From: Streptoalloteichus tenebrarius
Lineage (GTDB): Bacteria > Actinomycetota > Actinomycetes > Mycobacteriales > Pseudonocardiaceae
Assembly: GCF_024171885.1 (NCBI RefSeq)
Contig: NZ_JAMTCP010000003.1
Span: 291,125-355,124 of the forward strand
Length of the DNA stretch: 64,000 bases
Reading direction: 5' to 3'
Positions 35,424 through 44,641 of this stretch are shown in pieces (position 1 is the stretch's first letter; every line of letters starts with the position of its first letter). The position numbers were made by a program, and so were the translations under genes. The notes beneath the pieces were generated by a model, which was given only the letters and a program-made list of their open reading frames with translations, searched no databases and was not told where the DNA came from.

Positions 35424-36443
35424 TCAGGCGCTGTTGAACGTCAGCTCCCGCCAGGTGGCCCCGCCGTCGGTCGTCCGCAGGACGGCCCCGGTGTCCCCGG
35501 TTCCCGTGCCCCGGAAGACCACCCCGTGCGCGGCGTCCTGGAAGGCCAGGTCGAGGAACTCCGGCGGCTCCTGCCGGAGCACCGTCTCCCAGTTCCGCCC
35601 GCCGTCGGTCGTCCGGTACAGGAACGCGAAGCCACCGCCGACCGCCGCCACCAGCGCCGACGACGACGTGGGCACGGCCAGCCCGCGCATGACGCCGGTG
35701 GTCGGGGCGCGTCCGAGCAACTGGAACGGGCCGCCGGCCTCGGAACGCTTCAGGTCCTTGTAGCTGTGCCCCGTGGGCAGCTCTCCCCGGTAGGCGCACA
35801 CCGCGTAGACGGCCGAGCGGTCGCGTGGCACGAGCGCGAGCCAGGACGCCATGTCGCTCTCGGGGCACGGCGGGGCGCTCTCCCGCCAGGCGCCGCCGTC
35901 CTCTGTGGACCAGAAGCGGCCGGGAACGCCGGGGCCGCTGAGCGCCGCGAAGGCCGCCGAGCCGGAGGCCACCACGGAGCCCCCGACCACCACGGGGACA
36001 GCCACGTCCGGCACCGGGCTCCACCGGGTCTGATCGACGGGTGAGGAGAACAGACGCGTGCGCTGGTCCTCCTCGGAGCCGGAGGCGATCATCATGTAGG
36101 AGTTGGTCTCGTTGCTCGCGATGGAGCCGACGTCCACGCGCGGCCCTGTGTCGGGTAGCTCCACCAGGTGCCAGCTCCGCGCGCCGTCGTGCGTGGCGAA
36201 GATCGTTTCCCCGTTGGTGGCCAGCGCGTCGCGCTCGTTCGCCAGGTGGACGCGGACCTGCGCGGAGGACGGGCTCACGGTGATCTCGGGCGCCGTGCGC
36301 GGCGTCCATGTCGCGCCGCCGTCCCCGGTGGCCAGCAGGACCGGACGTGGTGTCCCGCTGTCGGGGACGAAGCCGAGGACCCAGCCGTGGTCGACATCGG
36401 CCCATGACGTGGATGTCGGGACGAAGCCCGCTGGCGTCGTCAT
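35424..36443 (-). CDS. BNR/Asp-box beta-propeller protein
   Basis: A 339-residue protein with several Asp-box repeats (GDGGATW at about 40, HDGARSW at about 88, TEDGGAWR, TTDGGRNWE, TTDGGATWRE at the end), typical of sialidase-like and Ycf48-like propellers. No signal peptide or membrane segment is visible at the N-terminus (MTTPAGFVPTSTSWAD), so it would be cytoplasmic or the true start is missing. Upstream, an 11-bp unit GGAGACACGAC is repeated in tandem (36479-36500). Function unknown. Confidence 0.75.
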   Translation of the reverse strand: MTTPAGFVPTSTSWADVDHGWVLGFVPDSGTPRPVLLATGDGGATWTPRTAPEITVSPSSAQVRVHLANERDALATNGETIFATHDGARSWHLVELPDTGPRVDVGSIASNETNSYMMIASGSEEDQRTRLFSSPVDQTRWSPVPDVAVPVVVGGSVVASGSAAFAALSGPGVPGRFWSTEDGGAWRESAPPCPESDMASWLALVPRDRSAVYAVCAYRGELPTGHSYKDLKRSEAGGPFQLLGRAPTTGVMRGLAVPTSSSALVAAVGGGFAFLYRTTDGGRNWETVLRQEPPEFLDLAFQDAAHGVVFRGTGTGDTGAVLRTTDGGATWRELTFNSA

Positions 36444-36831
36444 GTCTCACCCCCAGTGATGGCATCCCCTGGCTTCGAGGAGACACGACGGAGACACGAC
36501 CCGCCGCCACACCCACCGGCAGGCCGGACGGAATTCACCACAACGAGTTGCGACGGCGGGGGCCGGCCCCGCGGGTGGCGGGCGGCCCCGCGCTGGGTCA
36601 GCGGACGACGTGGTTCCGGGGCACGCTGGGAGCGGTCGTGTCGGCGCTCTCAGGCCGCCACGGGGTCCGCCGAGGGCGGCACCCGCCCCGACGGCGCCGG
36701 TGGTGCCGACGGCACGACGGCGCAGGTCCGAGGGGGCTGCTTCGAGGGGGCTGGTTCGAGGGGGCGCCGCGACGGCCCGACCGCGCGCGAGCCGGGCGGG
36801 CGGAGACGAGTGTCGACGAGGAGGTCAGGCG
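36444..36831. other. intergenic region between divergent genes
   Basis: No credible gene. Holds the tandem 11-mer GGAGACACGAC at 36479-36500 and two copies of TTCGAGGGGGC near 36740-36765. It should contain the promoters of the BNR-repeat gene (minus) and of the membrane gene at 36832 (plus). Confidence 0.3.
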
Positions 36832-37473
36832 ATGCGCGCACCGTTGGCGCGACTGTGGAAGGCGGTGGTGTCCCGTCCACCGATCCGGATCCCCGAGCAG
36901 GCCAGCGACGTCGAGACCGCGACCCTGCGGTACCTGCTGTACGGGTTGCTCCCCGCCTGGTTCATCCCCGGCGTGCTCGACTGGTGGCAACACCGCAGGA
37001 CCGACATCGAGCACACGGCCGGGGTCCGCGAGTCGCTGATCCACCTGCTGATGATGACCGAGATCGGGGTGCCGATCGTGCTCACGCTGCTCTGCGAGAT
37101 CAACCCGGCGGTCATGGTGATCATGCTGGCGGCGATCGCGGCGCACGAGGCCACGGCGCTGTGGGACGTCACGACCGCCGTGGAGAGCGGACGGGACGTG
37201 CGCCCGATCGAGCAGCACATCCACAGCTTCCTGGAGTCGCTGCCGTTCATGGGCAGCGCCGCCGTGGCCTGCCTGCACTGGCGGCAGGCGCGGGAGCTGC
37301 TGCGCGGCCAGGGCCCGGTGAGCGCATGGCGGCTCCACCTGAAGCGCAACCGCCTGCCCTCCAGCTACCTCGCGGGGATCGCCGTCGCCGTCGCCGGCAC
37401 GGTCGTCCTGCCGTACGGCGAGGAGCTGTGGCGGTGCGTCCGCGCCAGGAGGCGCGCGGCGACCGCGAGTTGA
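36832..37473 (+). CDS. conserved multi-span membrane protein
   Basis: A 213-residue protein with GAGGAGG before ATG 36832. It has four to five hydrophobic segments and a run of conserved-looking polar motifs: LLPAWFIPGVLDWWQHRRTDIEHT, VRESLIHLLMM, AHEATALWDV, VEQHIHSFLESLPF. The many His/Glu/Asp residues facing membrane segments suggest a metal-dependent membrane enzyme of hydrolase or desaturase-like type, but this is a guess; I know the family only as uncharacterised. Confidence 0.65.
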   Translation: MRAPLARLWKAVVSRPPIRIPEQASDVETATLRYLLYGLLPAWFIPGVLDWWQHRRTDIEHTAGVRESLIHLLMMTEIGVPIVLTLLCEINPAVMVIMLAAIAAHEATALWDVTTAVESGRDVRPIEQHIHSFLESLPFMGSAAVACLHWRQARELLRGQGPVSAWRLHLKRNRLPSSYLAGIAVAVAGTVVLPYGEELWRCVRARRRAATAS

Positions 37474-37917
37474 TCATTTCGCCCTCGGAAGAACACGCGC
37501 GGGGCCGGGCGGAAGACCGGGAGCGCGGCGTGGCGCGTCCTGTGCGGGGGCTTTCCCCGGAGCGGGCGAATGCGCTCCCGGTGTTCTGCCGTCGTGACTC
37601 GTCCGCCGGCCGGCTTTCCCCCGTCGAATTCGTCGCGCGCGGCCGCCCACCTATGGCGCGGGCCACAATGCGCCGGGCGGCGGACAACCGACGTGAGTGC
37701 GAGACGTCACCACGACGGAAACATCCTGTGTGACCTGATGAATACGCAGCGCGGCCGCTCTCACCTGCCTCGGAGGAAATCGAGGCGGGGACGTATTGTC
37801 TGGGAGAGGTCGACGTCGAACGGCGGCGACCGTTCGGCGCGACCTTCACTGTGACCCGGGTCGTCGCACGCGATTACTTCCGTCAGGGAAGTGTGACGAA
37901 AAAGGTAGACGGGGGCA
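37474..37917. other. intergenic region upstream of the glycosyltransferase pair
   Basis: No credible gene in 444 bp. The last 200 bp are less GC-rich (CGGAAACATCCTGTGTGACCTGATGAATACG; GATTACTTCCGTCAGGGAAGTGTGACGAAAAAGG) and probably contain the promoter for the gene at 37918. A short hairpin CCTCGG...CGAGG lies near 37770. Confidence 0.35.
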
Positions 37918-39480
37918 ATGAACGATGCTCAGGGCACGGCGACCCCGGTCGCCGGTCCCTCGGCGGCCGGCGCGCCGGAGGCGCCGCCCCGAGGCGCGAC
38001 GACGCGAGGGGGCGCCACCGCCTTCCTCCGCCGACACTGGGCGATCACGGCGCTGCTGCTCGTCGGCGCCGCGATCCGCGCGCTGGTGGTGTACGCCTAC
38101 CGGCCGGCCTTCTGGTATCCCGACAGCACGGCCTACATCCGCGCGAGCGAGCACCTGAGCCCGACCACCTCCCACGGGGCCAACCTCATCGGCTACCCCG
38201 TGTTCCTGCGCGTACTCGGCCTGACGAACTCCGTCGCCGTGGTGACGGTCGTCCAGCACCTGCTGGCGCTCGCGCTGGTCGTGGTCGCCTACGTGTTCCT
38301 GCGCCGGCGCGGCCTGCCGGGCTGGCTCGCCGCGCTGGGGTTGGCGCCCACCGTGCTCGACGGCCGCCAGATCACCCTTGAGCACTACGTGCTGGCCGAG
38401 ACGCTGTTCACCGTCCTGCTGATGTCCGGGCTCCTGCTGGTGCTGTGGCGGGAGCGCCCTGGCTGGGTCACGTGCGGGGTCGGCGGTCTCCTGGTCGCGG
38501 GCGCGGCGCTGACCCGGTCCGTCGGCGTCGGGATCTGCGGCGTGGTCTTCCTGTACCTGGTGGTCCGCCGGGTCGGCTGGAAGCAGGTGGTCGCGTTCAC
38601 GGCGGCCGCCGCCACGATGATCCTGGGCTACCTCACGTGGACCCAGCAGACGACCGGCAAGTTCGCGTTCACGCACATGCAGGGCCACTACCTCTACGCC
38701 CGCACCGCGCAGGTCGCCGACTGCGACAAGCTCCGGCTCACGGACCAGCAGCGGGAGCTGTGCCCCCGCGAGCCGGTGGGCCAGCGCCACGAGCGGGCCG
38801 ACTGGTACCTGTGGTCGGACCCGAACATCCAGCGGTTCGGCCCGGACCAGGACGACTTCGTCGGGAGCTTCGCCAAGGAGGTGCTGCGCCAGCAGCCCGT
38901 GGACTTCGGCGTGTCCGTGGCCAACGACCTCGCCAAGTACCTGCTGCCCGGCCACCCCTACGGCCCCGAGCTGACCTGCCTGGGCGGCTGGTGGGTGCTG
39001 CCGGCCGACCTGCGGGATCTGCCGGGCGAGCAGCAGGGCTGCAAGCCGCGGCTCAACGTGGGGGACCGGTACGTGGGCGAGGCCGCGCCGGGCGAGCTGG
39101 CCCCGGAGTCGAGGACCAGGGCGTTCCTGGCCGCCTACTCGCGGCACGCGCAGGTCCCGCCGGGCGTGCTCGGCCTCTCCGTCCTGCTCACGCTGGCGTC
39201 CGTGGTGTGGCGCGTGCGCCGACCCGGCTTCCGCGACGGCCTCGACGCCCTGCTGTTCGCGGCGGTCGGCGTCGCCTTGCTGGTGCTCGCCGTGGCCACC
39301 TCGATGCTCGAACCGCGCTACGGCATCCCCTCGATCACCGTGTTGTCCGTCGGCGGCGCGCTCGCGATCCACCGGCTGCGCGCCACGTTGTCGACCAGTT
39401 CCAGGAAGAACCCCGCCACCGCGACCGACCCCGCCGAGGACGGCGGACCGCGGGGCGAGACCGCATCGGAGAAGGCGTGA
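37918..39480 (+). CDS. GT-C type membrane glycosyltransferase-like protein
   Basis: A 520-residue protein with eleven or so membrane helices. The first extracellular loop has YPDSTAYIRASEHL, an acidic GT-C motif similar to GT39/ArnT-type dolichyl- or polyprenyl-phosphate-dependent transferases, and LEHYVLAETLFTVL is the second loop. A large extracytoplasmic region (about 240-400) has four Cys. The 3-prime end overlaps the GT2 gene by 4 nt, so both form one operon for transfer of a polyprenyl-linked sugar to a surface acceptor (inference). Confidence 0.7.
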   Translation: MNDAQGTATPVAGPSAAGAPEAPPRGATTRGGATAFLRRHWAITALLLVGAAIRALVVYAYRPAFWYPDSTAYIRASEHLSPTTSHGANLIGYPVFLRVLGLTNSVAVVTVVQHLLALALVVVAYVFLRRRGLPGWLAALGLAPTVLDGRQITLEHYVLAETLFTVLLMSGLLLVLWRERPGWVTCGVGGLLVAGAALTRSVGVGICGVVFLYLVVRRVGWKQVVAFTAAAATMILGYLTWTQQTTGKFAFTHMQGHYLYARTAQVADCDKLRLTDQQRELCPREPVGQRHERADWYLWSDPNIQRFGPDQDDFVGSFAKEVLRQQPVDFGVSVANDLAKYLLPGHPYGPELTCLGGWWVLPADLRDLPGEQQGCKPRLNVGDRYVGEAAPGELAPESRTRAFLAAYSRHAQVPPGVLGLSVLLTLASVVWRVRRPGFRDGLDALLFAAVGVALLVLAVATSMLEPRYGIPSITVLSVGGALAIHRLRATLSTSSRKNPATATDPAEDGGPRGETASEKA

Positions 39481-40667
39481 ACGGCGACCTCGAAGTCACT
39501 GTCCTGCTGCCCTGCCTCAACGAGGCCGAGACGCTCGCGACCTGCGTGACCAAGGCCGTGAACTGCCTGCGGGAGCTGGGCGTCGACGGTGAGGTGCTGG
39601 TGTCGGACAACGGCAGCACCGACGGTTCCCAGGAGATCGCCGAGCGGCACGGCGCGCGCGTCGTGCACGCCCCGATCCGGGGCTACGGCGGCGCGCTGCT
39701 GGCCGGGATCGAGAACGCCCGCGGCAAGTACGTGATCATGGGTGACGCGGACGACTCGTACGACCTGGCCAACCTCGGGCCGTTCATCGAGGGCCTGCGC
39801 CGGGGCCACGACGTCGTCATGGGCAACCGGTTCAAGGGCGGGATCGCCCCAGGGGCCATGCCGCCGCTGCACCGCTACCTCGGCAACCCGGTGCTGAGCT
39901 GGCTGGGTCGTGTCCTGTTCGGACTGAAGAACGTCGGCGACTTCCACTGTGGCCTGCGGGGTTTCCACCGCGACCGCATCCGCGCGCTGAACCTGTGCAT
40001 GCCGGGGATGGAGTTCGCCTCCGAGCTGGTGGTGCGCTCGGCGCTGGCCGGCTACGACATCGTGGAGGTGCCGACGACGTTGCGGCCGGACGGCCGCTCC
40101 CGCCCGCCGCACCTGCGGACGTGGCGGGACGGCTGGCGTCACCTGCGGTTCCTGCTGGTGTTCGCGCCGGGCAAGACCCTGGTCTGGCCGGGGGCCGTGC
40201 TCCTGCTGCTGGGCCTGCTCGGCACCGCCGTGCTCACCGCCGGCCCGGTCACCGTGGGCGGGGTCCGGTTCGACATCGCCGCGTTGGTCTACGCGTGCCT
40301 GTTGGTGATGGTCTCCGTGCAGCTCCTGCTCTTCGGTGGCTGCGCCAAGCTCTACGGACGGGCCAACGGCCTGACGCGGGACACCGGGAAACCCGGCCTG
40401 TTGTCCGTGATGCGCCTGGAGGTCCTGCTCGGCATCGGCCTGCTGCTGGTCGTCCTCGGGCTCGTGGGCACGGGTGTGGCGGTGTCGTGGTGGGGCTCCC
40501 AGGGGTTCTCCGACCTGGTCCCCGGGGAGATCGTCCGTCTGGTCCTGCCGTCGGCCACGCTGATCGCGACCGGGGTGGTGTGCGTCTTCTCCGGCCTGCT
40601 CGCCAGCCTGCTCACGCTGCGTGCGGTCCCGAAGACCCCGTCGGCCGCCGCGTCCTCAGAGGACTGA
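39477..40667 (+). CDS. GT2 family polyprenyl-phosphate glycosyltransferase with membrane tail
   Basis: A 396-residue protein starting at GTG inside the stop of the previous gene. N-terminal GT2 domain: VLLPCLNEAETL, SDNGSTDGS, MGDADDSYD (the D-x-D motif, about residue 86) and MEFASELVVRS. Four membrane helices follow (about 230-385). This is the DPM1/GtrB-like layout that makes polyprenyl-phosphate sugars, matching the preceding GT-C enzyme, which would use them. Confidence 0.82.
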   Translation: MNGDLEVTVLLPCLNEAETLATCVTKAVNCLRELGVDGEVLVSDNGSTDGSQEIAERHGARVVHAPIRGYGGALLAGIENARGKYVIMGDADDSYDLANLGPFIEGLRRGHDVVMGNRFKGGIAPGAMPPLHRYLGNPVLSWLGRVLFGLKNVGDFHCGLRGFHRDRIRALNLCMPGMEFASELVVRSALAGYDIVEVPTTLRPDGRSRPPHLRTWRDGWRHLRFLLVFAPGKTLVWPGAVLLLLGLLGTAVLTAGPVTVGGVRFDIAALVYACLLVMVSVQLLLFGGCAKLYGRANGLTRDTGKPGLLSVMRLEVLLGIGLLLVVLGLVGTGVAVSWWGSQGFSDLVPGEIVRLVLPSATLIATGVVCVFSGLLASLLTLRAVPKTPSAAASSED

Positions 40668-40740
40668 CGACCCGACTGACGACCCGACCGACGACCTGAC
40701 GACGACCCGAACTGACGACCCGACCCACGACCTGACGACG
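40668..40740. repeat. short degenerate tandem repeat
   Basis: About six imperfect copies of CTGACGACCCGAC follow the GT2 stop directly. Noncoding; likely replication slippage. Confidence 0.6.
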
Positions 40741-40772
40741 ACAGGCGCCCGCCGCTCCCGGTGGGCGCCTGT
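40741..40772. terminator. terminator-like hairpin between convergent genes
   Basis: ACAGGCGCCC (40741-40750) pairs perfectly with GGGCGCCTGT (40763-40772). It lies between the GT2 gene and the convergent peptidase gene. Confidence 0.6.
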
Positions 40773-40821
40773 CGGCTTTCCGGGTGTCGGCTTTCCGGAG
40801 TCCGCCAGGTCGTCGGCCGCG

Positions 40822-42336
40822 CTATGCCGAGGGCGTGGGAAGACCGGCCCCGGTCCCGGTGCACCGCAGGTCGACGGACGGCAGCGCGCCGTGCACGAGG
40901 TAGGCGGCCGTCGTCTCGTCGACGCAGGTGTTGCGTTGGCTCGCGAAGACACCGTGGGAGTGGCCGCCGGACAGCGTGACCATCCGGGAGCCGGACAGGG
41001 CCCGCCGCATCCGTTGCGCGCCGGCGTAGGGCGTGACGGGGTCGAACTCGGCCTGGGTCAACAGGATGGGGGGAATGCCGGGGCGGCGTCCGAGGTCCAC
41101 TCGCTTCCGGGGCTGGTAGGCCCAGTAATGGCACACCGTGGCCTCCATCCCGGTCAGGACGGGTCGCGGGTCGAGCGAACGGAGGCGACGGAGGTCGGCC
41201 ACGATCTCTCGCTCGCTTCGCGGCCCGGGGCCGTCGGCGCACTTCACCGTGCGGTTGGCGGCCTCGAAGTTCCGGGTGGCCGCGTCCTCGGCCGGCTGCT
41301 GGGTCCTGAGCTGCTCGCTGCTGCCCGTCTCCGCGAACGCCCGCAGGGCCAAGCCCAGCTTCTCCCACCGCTCGGTGCGCCCCAGCGCCCGGTAGACGAG
41401 CCGGTCGAACTCGGCGGGGCCGAACGCCTCTCCGCGTCGCGCCAACTCCTCGCGTGTCCGCACGTAGTGCTGGCGCACCTCGTCTCTGGTGCTGCCGAGG
41501 CGGAACGTCGTGGGGTGCTGGGCGAACCAGTCGAACAGGGTGTCGCGTTGGCGGATCAGGGCGACCGCCTGGTCCCGGTCGAAGTCGTACCAGTCGTCGG
41601 GGCCGACGACGCTGTCCAGCACCATCCGGTCGACGCGGTGCGGGAACAGGGTGGCGTAGGCGGCTCCGAGGTACGAGCCGTAGGACACGCCGAGGAAGCT
41701 GATCCGCCGTTCGCCCAGCGCCGCGCGCAGCAGGTCCATGTCGCGCGCGGTGTTGGCCGTGCCGATGTGGGGGAGGGCGTCCCCGATCTCCGTGGCGCAG
41801 TCTCGCGCCGTGCGGCGCAGATTGTCCATATAGGACCGTTCCGCCTCGTCGTCGGTGGGGACCGGGTCCTGGCCGGGGTGGTCGAACCGGCCACCCATCT
41901 GTCCACAGGAGACAGGTGAGCTGGACCCGACGCCGCGCGGGTCGAACCCGACGACGTCGAACGCCCGGCGCACGGACTCGGGCATCTTGGCGCGTTTGGT
42001 CGCGGCGTAGTCGAGCCCGCTGCCGCCGGGGCCACCCGGGTTCACGAGCAGGACGCCTCGCCGTTCCTCGGGCGAGCCCGAGGCGCGGACCCGGGAGACG
42101 GCCAGTCGCAGCGTGCGTCCGTCCGGGTGGGAGTGGTCGAGGGGGACGTCGAGCTGTCCGCACTCCAGCGTCGCGCCGTCGGGGCCGTCCGGGACGGCGG
42201 GCGCGGGGGAGGGGGAGAGACAGGGACCGAAGGTGATCCGGGGTGCCGGGACCGGGGGGTCCGCCGCCGCCGGCAGGGCCGGGAGCAGCCCGAACGCGAG
42301 CACGGTGACCAGGAATCGCTGACTTCGCGGTGACAC
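40822..42336 (-). CDS. secreted TAP-type alpha/beta hydrolase (tripeptidyl aminopeptidase-like)
   Basis: A 504-residue secreted hydrolase. The GTG start at 42336 gives a clean signal peptide (SPRSQRFLVTVLAFGLLPALPAAA, cleavage after about residue 25). NPGGPGGSG is the oxyanion region, GVSYGSYLG holds the nucleophile Ser, and the C-terminal TAP domain has DPVTPYAGA (Asp) and SGGHSHGVF (His). It is divergent from the metallophore-type operon; the Zur-box-like site lies only 33 bp upstream of its start, so it may share that control. Possible roles are peptide scavenging or trimming of a peptide-like ligand. Confidence 0.85.
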   Translation of the reverse strand: MSPRSQRFLVTVLAFGLLPALPAAADPPVPAPRITFGPCLSPSPAPAVPDGPDGATLECGQLDVPLDHSHPDGRTLRLAVSRVRASGSPEERRGVLLVNPGGPGGSGLDYAATKRAKMPESVRRAFDVVGFDPRGVGSSSPVSCGQMGGRFDHPGQDPVPTDDEAERSYMDNLRRTARDCATEIGDALPHIGTANTARDMDLLRAALGERRISFLGVSYGSYLGAAYATLFPHRVDRMVLDSVVGPDDWYDFDRDQAVALIRQRDTLFDWFAQHPTTFRLGSTRDEVRQHYVRTREELARRGEAFGPAEFDRLVYRALGRTERWEKLGLALRAFAETGSSEQLRTQQPAEDAATRNFEAANRTVKCADGPGPRSEREIVADLRRLRSLDPRPVLTGMEATVCHYWAYQPRKRVDLGRRPGIPPILLTQAEFDPVTPYAGAQRMRRALSGSRMVTLSGGHSHGVFASQRNTCVDETTAAYLVHGALPSVDLRCTGTGAGLPTPSA

Positions 42337-42368
42337 GGCCTCATCCAGGTGGTGTAATACCGAGCAAT

Positions 42369-42383
42369 TGATAACGGTTTTCA
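42369..42383. promoter_or_regulatory. Zur-box-like operator
   Basis: TGATAACGGTTTTCA is a 7-1-7 inverted repeat with a single mismatch, in an AT-rich island. It matches the general form of Zur boxes in actinobacteria (TGAWAAY-N-RTTWTCA), as I recall them. A TAGGGT -10 candidate follows at 42387-42392, so a bound repressor would cover the promoter. It lies 40 bp before the ATP-grasp gene. Confidence 0.6.
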
Positions 42384-42422
42384 TTGTAGGGTCAATGATC
42401 GACGACGACCGAGGGGAGTGCC

Positions 42423-43688
42423 GTGGGTCACCTTCTGATGATCGAGAGCTGGGTCGGCGCGATGAGCACACTGCTGCCACGGGCCATCGGGGAGGCCGGC
42501 CACCGGTTCACGTTCCTCACCCGGGACCTGCACCACTACCTGCGTTCCGCGCCGGCCGGCGGACCGCACCCGCTGCTGTCCGCCGAGAACGTGCTCACCG
42601 CCGAGACCAACGACCTGGACGCGCTGCTGCCCAGGGTCGAGCGCCTGCACGAGGTGTTCGGCTTCGACGGCGTGCTGTCCTCCTGCGACTACTACCTCGG
42701 CACGGTCGCGCGGGTCGCCGAGCACCTCGGACTGCCGGGCGCCGGGTCCGCCGCCGTGGAACGGGCCTACCGCAAGGACCTCGCCCGCGAGGCCATGCGC
42801 GCCGCCGGCCTGCCGGGACCCGCGTTCGCCGTGACCGAGGGCTGGGCCGCGACCGCGTCGGCCGCGGCGTCGCTCGGCTACCCGCTGGTGGTCAAGCCGG
42901 TCGACCTGTGCGCGGGGATGTACGTCCGCAGGGTGGTCGACGAGGCCGAGCTGAAGGAGGCCTTCCTGGCGCTGGAGGGCTTCCCGGTCAACGCCCGGCA
43001 GCAGCCGCGGCTGTCGGCCGTCCTGCTGGAGGAGGTGCTGACCGGCCAGGAGGTGAGCGTCGAGACGGTCACCTACCGCGGTGAGACCCACGTGGTCGGC
43101 GTGACCGACAAGAGCGTCGTCGGCGACCCGTGGTTCGTCGAGAACGGACACATGTTCCCCGCCGACCTCGACCCCGACCTGCGGCGCGCCGCCGAGGACA
43201 TGGCCGTCGCCGCCCTGCGCGCGGTGGGGCTGGACCACGGGGTGGCGCACACCGAGCTGAAGCTCACCCCGGACGGCCCCCGCGTCGTGGAGATCAACCC
43301 GAGGCCGGCGGGCAACCGCATCACCGAGCTGGTCCGGCGGGTGTCCGGAGTGGACCTCCCCATGGCGTTCGCCGAGCTGGCGCTGGGGAACCGGCCCGCC
43401 CTCGACCCGGTGGACACCGGGGCGCGCAGCGCGGCGATCTCCTTCCTCCTGCCGCCGGGGGAGGGCGTGGTCGAGCGCGTGCACGGGGTCGACGCGCTGG
43501 CCGTCGACCCGGACGTCGTCGAGTGGCAGGTCAAGGGGGCCGGCACGCGGGCGGGCGCCGCCACCAGCAACAACACCTACCTCGGGCACGTGATGGTGGT
43601 GGACCGGCGCGGAGCCGGCGCGCGCGCCCACGCCGAACGGCTGGTGGGCGGGCTGCGCGTGGAGTACGCGTCGGAGGCGGAGCGGTGA
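42423..43688 (+). CDS. ATP-grasp ligase, first gene of the metallophore-type operon
   Basis: A 421-residue ATP-grasp carboxylate-amine ligase. GAGGGGA precedes the GTG. Central ATP-grasp motifs: YPLVVKPVDLCAGMYVRRVVD (about 155-175, ATP-binding Lys and loop), LLEEVLTGQEVSVETV, and EINPRPAGNRITELV near 295 (Mg/ATP ligands Glu and Asn). Relatives join amino acids into dipeptides or amides through an acyl phosphate (for example BacD-type L-amino acid ligases). Being first in an operon with a PLP enzyme and an epimerase suggests it forms the key amide bond of a small amino-acid-derived product. Confidence 0.85.
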   Translation: MGHLLMIESWVGAMSTLLPRAIGEAGHRFTFLTRDLHHYLRSAPAGGPHPLLSAENVLTAETNDLDALLPRVERLHEVFGFDGVLSSCDYYLGTVARVAEHLGLPGAGSAAVERAYRKDLAREAMRAAGLPGPAFAVTEGWAATASAAASLGYPLVVKPVDLCAGMYVRRVVDEAELKEAFLALEGFPVNARQQPRLSAVLLEEVLTGQEVSVETVTYRGETHVVGVTDKSVVGDPWFVENGHMFPADLDPDLRRAAEDMAVAALRAVGLDHGVAHTELKLTPDGPRVVEINPRPAGNRITELVRRVSGVDLPMAFAELALGNRPALDPVDTGARSAAISFLLPPGEGVVERVHGVDALAVDPDVVEWQVKGAGTRAGAATSNNTYLGHVMVVDRRGAGARAHAERLVGGLRVEYASEAER

Positions 43689-44641
43689 CCCCGGTGAGCC
43701 CGTTGTCTTCGGACCCGTTGTCTTCGGACCCGTTGTCCTCGGACCCGCTGTCTTCGGACCCGCCGCCCTTGGCCCCGTCGTCCCGAGAGCTGCCTCGCTC
43801 CCCGCTCCGGCTGACCGGCGGCGCCGACGGCCCGCGACCGCGCTCGCTGGCCGACCTGATCTCCCAGGTCACGGCCGGACGTCTGGGGCCGGACCCCGCC
43901 GAGACCCGCGTCAGCGTCGCCTTCGCGACCCGGCAGGGCGTGCGGCACGCCTCGCGCGGGAGCGGCTACCGCAACCACGTCATCAGCTTCCGCGTGGACC
44001 GGGCCGTCGGCTCGTGCGCCGTGGAACCGGACGAGGTCCCTGACGACCTGGTCTACGACTGCGTGGGCGCGTCCGTCGCGGACCTGGTGGCGCACCCGGT
44101 GAACGCGGTGCGCGTGGCCGCGCTGGACGCCTACCTCATGGCCGCCCACCCGCACGAGCGGTTCGCCGACGAGGCCGTCACCGTGCCCGCCGGGTCGTCG
44201 CTGGAGAAGTCGATGGCGCGCGCCGCTCTGGTGACCGACCTGGTCCCGGCCAGCCGGGGGCAGACCGTGCTGGTCGTCGGGGTCGTGAACTCCCTGCTGT
44301 CCCACCTGCGGCGACGGGGCCTGCGCTACGTGCCGTGTGACCTCAAGGACGGGGCGACGGAGTGGGGGGAGCCGTTCGTGCCCGACTGCATGGCGGTGGT
44401 CGACCGCTGCGACGCCGTACTCGCCTCGGGGATGACGCTGGGCAACGGCACGTTCGAACCGTTGCTGCGGCACGCGCGGCGGACCGGCAAGCCGTTCGTG
44501 GTGTTCGCGCAGACCGGAAGCGCCGTGCTGCCGTGGTTCCTCGGCTCGGGGGTGACCGCGGTCTCCGCGGAGCCCTATCCGTTCTTCTGGCTCGACGGCG
44601 GCCCGAGCGTGCTCTACCGGTACGGGGGGAAGGCATCGTGA
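43685..44641 (+). CDS. DUF4213/DUF364 putative heavy-metal chelation protein
   Basis: A 318-residue protein overlapping the ATP-grasp gene by 4 nt (GTGA). Residues 1-35 are a repeat-rich extension (PLSSD four times). Then comes a DUF4213-type domain (HASRGSGYRNHVISFRVD, AVRVAALDAYL) with an enolase-N-terminal-like fold in known structures, and a Rossmann-like DUF364 domain (VLVVGVVNSLLSHL, LASGMTLGNGTFEPLLRHAR). Pfam describes this pair as putative heavy-metal chelation. No reaction is established to my knowledge. Its place between biosynthetic enzymes supports a role in metallophore synthesis or metal loading. Confidence 0.82.
   Translation: MTPVSPLSSDPLSSDPLSSDPLSSDPPPLAPSSRELPRSPLRLTGGADGPRPRSLADLISQVTAGRLGPDPAETRVSVAFATRQGVRHASRGSGYRNHVISFRVDRAVGSCAVEPDEVPDDLVYDCVGASVADLVAHPVNAVRVAALDAYLMAAHPHERFADEAVTVPAGSSLEKSMARAALVTDLVPASRGQTVLVVGVVNSLLSHLRRRGLRYVPCDLKDGATEWGEPFVPDCMAVVDRCDAVLASGMTLGNGTFEPLLRHARRTGKPFVVFAQTGSAVLPWFLGSGVTAVSAEPYPFFWLDGGPSVLYRYGGKAS

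Noticed and set aside
36740..36765. tRNA-like TTCGAG sequences
   Set aside because: Two copies of TTCGAGGGGGC are simple repeats; no cloverleaf could be built. No tRNA was recognised elsewhere in the window.
42337..42480. Longer N-terminus for the TAP-type peptidase starting at 42384 or 42480
   Set aside because: No ribosome binding site, would place the operator within the coding region, and would bury the signal peptide; GTG 42336 gives a normal signal sequence.
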